Source of the DNA: Eggerthellaceae bacterium
GTDB lineage: Bacteria; Actinomycetota; Coriobacteriia; Coriobacteriales; Eggerthellaceae
Reading direction: 5' to 3'
NCBI GenBank assembly: GCA_003452695.1
Contig: DMNP01000101.1
Span: 944 to 8,351, forward strand
DNA: 7,408 nucleotides
Each line of letters starts with the position of its first letter. Position 1 is the first letter of the stretch. The notes below the pieces were generated by a model. It ran no database searches and was not told the origin of the DNA. It worked only from the letters and a program-made list of their open reading frames with translations. The position numbers were made by a program, and so were the translations under genes. This document shows positions 6,723 through 7,408 of the stretch, in pieces.

Positions 6723-7408
6723 CTAGCCCTTCTTTCCGAACAGGCGCGCAAAGAAGCCTTTCTTCTGGGGAGGCATCTCGATGTCGCGCTGGCTGTCGTC
6801 GAAGAAGTTCACCGGCTGCTGCGGGGGCTGTTGCGAGCCGTCGGGCGCAGGTGCGGGTGCGCTGGCCGGGGGCGGCGCGAACTGCGTGTCGCCCATCGGC
6901 ATGCCCGACCCCATGGTAACGACCGGCGTGCCCTGCTGCATCGTCATCGCCGGACCCTGCGGGGGCGTTCCCTGTTGCATCTGCTGCGCTGGGTCCTGCC
7001 CGGGCAAGGCCTGCTGCTGGATGAGCGCCGGATCCTGCACGGGCATTGCCTGCTGCTGCAACTGGGCCAGCTGCTCAGGTTGCACGTTGGGTTGAATCTG
7101 CGGGTTCTGCGGCAGCTGCACGTCCACGCCCGCCTGCGGCTGCAGCTGCATCTGGGGCTGCAGCTGCGCGTCAACCAGGGGTTGCTGCACGTTCGCCTGC
7201 GGCTGTGCTTGCAAGGGCTGCTGCACGAACACGCCCGCCTGCGGCTGCGGTTGCGCTTGCAAGGCATCCATCGGCACCTGAGCCGCCTGCATGTCTGCGG
7301 CCATCGCCTGAGGCTGCACCTGCTGCATATCCGTCGATGCCTGCATTGTCTGCGCGAACTCAATGTTCTCCTGTTGAAGCGGGGGTTGTTCCACTGGTTG
7401 TTCCACTG
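6723..7408 (-). CDS. Gln/Pro-rich repetitive protein, C-terminal part (5' end outside window)
   Basis: I do not recognise a family, and the function is unknown. The reading frame is open to the window edge. The first possible start, GTG at 7406, sits inside a Val-Glu-Gln-Pro repeat, so it is probably an internal valine and the true N-terminus lies beyond base 7408. Numbering from that codon gives 227 residues, of which 58 are Gln and 36 Pro. Residues 55-94 carry three PQA(G/N)V motifs spaced 14 and 21 residues apart. Residues 118-156 are three tandem 13-residue units, roughly QQ(A/G)xPxQ(D/G)PAxxx, with a partial fourth. A Pro/Ala stretch follows (178-189), and the protein ends KKGFFARLFGKKG. 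The low-complexity part is probably disordered, and the short basic-aromatic tail could bind membrane or a partner (inference). The stop is TAG at 6725-6723. The pap start codon lies 87 bp downstream, with no clear terminator between. Confidence 0.75.
   Translation of the reverse strand, partial: VEQPVEQPPLQQENIEFAQTMQASTDMQQVQPQAMAADMQAAQVPMDALQAQPQPQAGVFVQQPLQAQPQANVQQPLVDAQLQPQMQLQPQAGVDVQLPQNPQIQPNVQPEQLAQLQQQAMPVQDPALIQQQALPGQDPAQQMQQGTPPQGPAMTMQQGTPVVTMGSGMPMGDTQFAPPPASAPAPAPDGSQQPPQQPVNFFDDSQRDIEMPPQKKGFFARLFGKKG
6912..7055 (-). repeat. Tandem 39-bp (13-residue) coding repeats
   Basis: Within the Gln/Pro-rich protein, three consecutive 13-residue units start at residues 118, 131 and 144, each with QQ at positions 1-2, Pro at 5, Gln at 7 and Pro-Ala at 9-10. 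A partial fourth starts at 157. The nucleotide copies have diverged, which suggests an older duplication kept at the protein level. Confidence 0.7.
7125..7248 (-). repeat. Dispersed direct repeat encoding PQA(G/N)V
   Basis: A 19-bp direct repeat, plus-strand CACGCCCGCCTGCGGCTGC, occurs at 7125-7143 and 7230-7248. Its core CGCCTGCGGCTG occurs a third time at 7194-7205. Core spacings of 63 and 42 bp are both multiples of 21 bp, that is seven residues. Confidence 0.65.

Noticed and set aside
6723..7408. CRISPR-like or noncoding repeat array
   Set aside because: The repeats are imperfect, keep a coding frame and encode periodic Gln/Pro peptides, so they are protein-level repeats.

Overview
The window is GC-rich bacterial DNA in which every supportable gene lies on the minus strand, so transcription runs from high to low coordinates. 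The gene set (class B sortase, two-domain polyphosphate:AMP phosphotransferase, XdhC-like protein, and a SepIVA/DivIVA-like coiled coil followed by a DUF177 gene) suggests a high-GC Gram-positive, most likely an actinobacterium of the Coriobacteriia/Eggerthellales type. That placement is inferred from gene content and style, not from a database search.

Layout in transcription order: (1) 7408-6723, the C-terminal part of a Gln/Pro-rich, internally repetitive protein that ends in a basic-aromatic tail; its N-terminus lies outside the window. (2) 6635-4881, pap, a fused two-domain PPK2-family kinase. (3) 4772-3840, a class B sortase with an N-terminal membrane anchor. (4) 3781-2711, purM, and (5) 2666-2052, purN, two enzymes of de novo purine synthesis. 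(6) 1994-1005, an XdhC-like Rossmann protein. (7) A 185-bp intergenic stretch with a good extended -10 promoter. (8) 819-346, a SepIVA-like coiled-coil protein. (9) 343-1, the N-terminal part of a DUF177 (YceD-type) protein, started by GTG two bases after the preceding stop.

The gaps between pap, srtB, purM, purN and xdhC-like are 44-108 bp. No Rho-independent terminator with a U-tract is visible, so they may be co-transcribed, but they do not form one obvious pathway. purM and purN are consecutive purine genes. pap makes ADP from AMP and polyphosphate. The XdhC-like protein belongs to a family that serves molybdenum hydroxylases such as xanthine dehydrogenase. A loose nucleotide theme is possible but unproven. 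The sepIVA-like/DUF177 pair is a separate unit with its own promoter and probably continues into rpmF beyond base 1.

I did not find a clearly new system. The points most worth a second look are the two repeat architectures and the terminal tail of the Gln/Pro-rich protein, the divergent XdhC-like protein beside purMN, and the asymmetric active-site motifs and long Ala/Glu linker of the phosphotransferase. No stretch longer than 300 bases lacks a gene.
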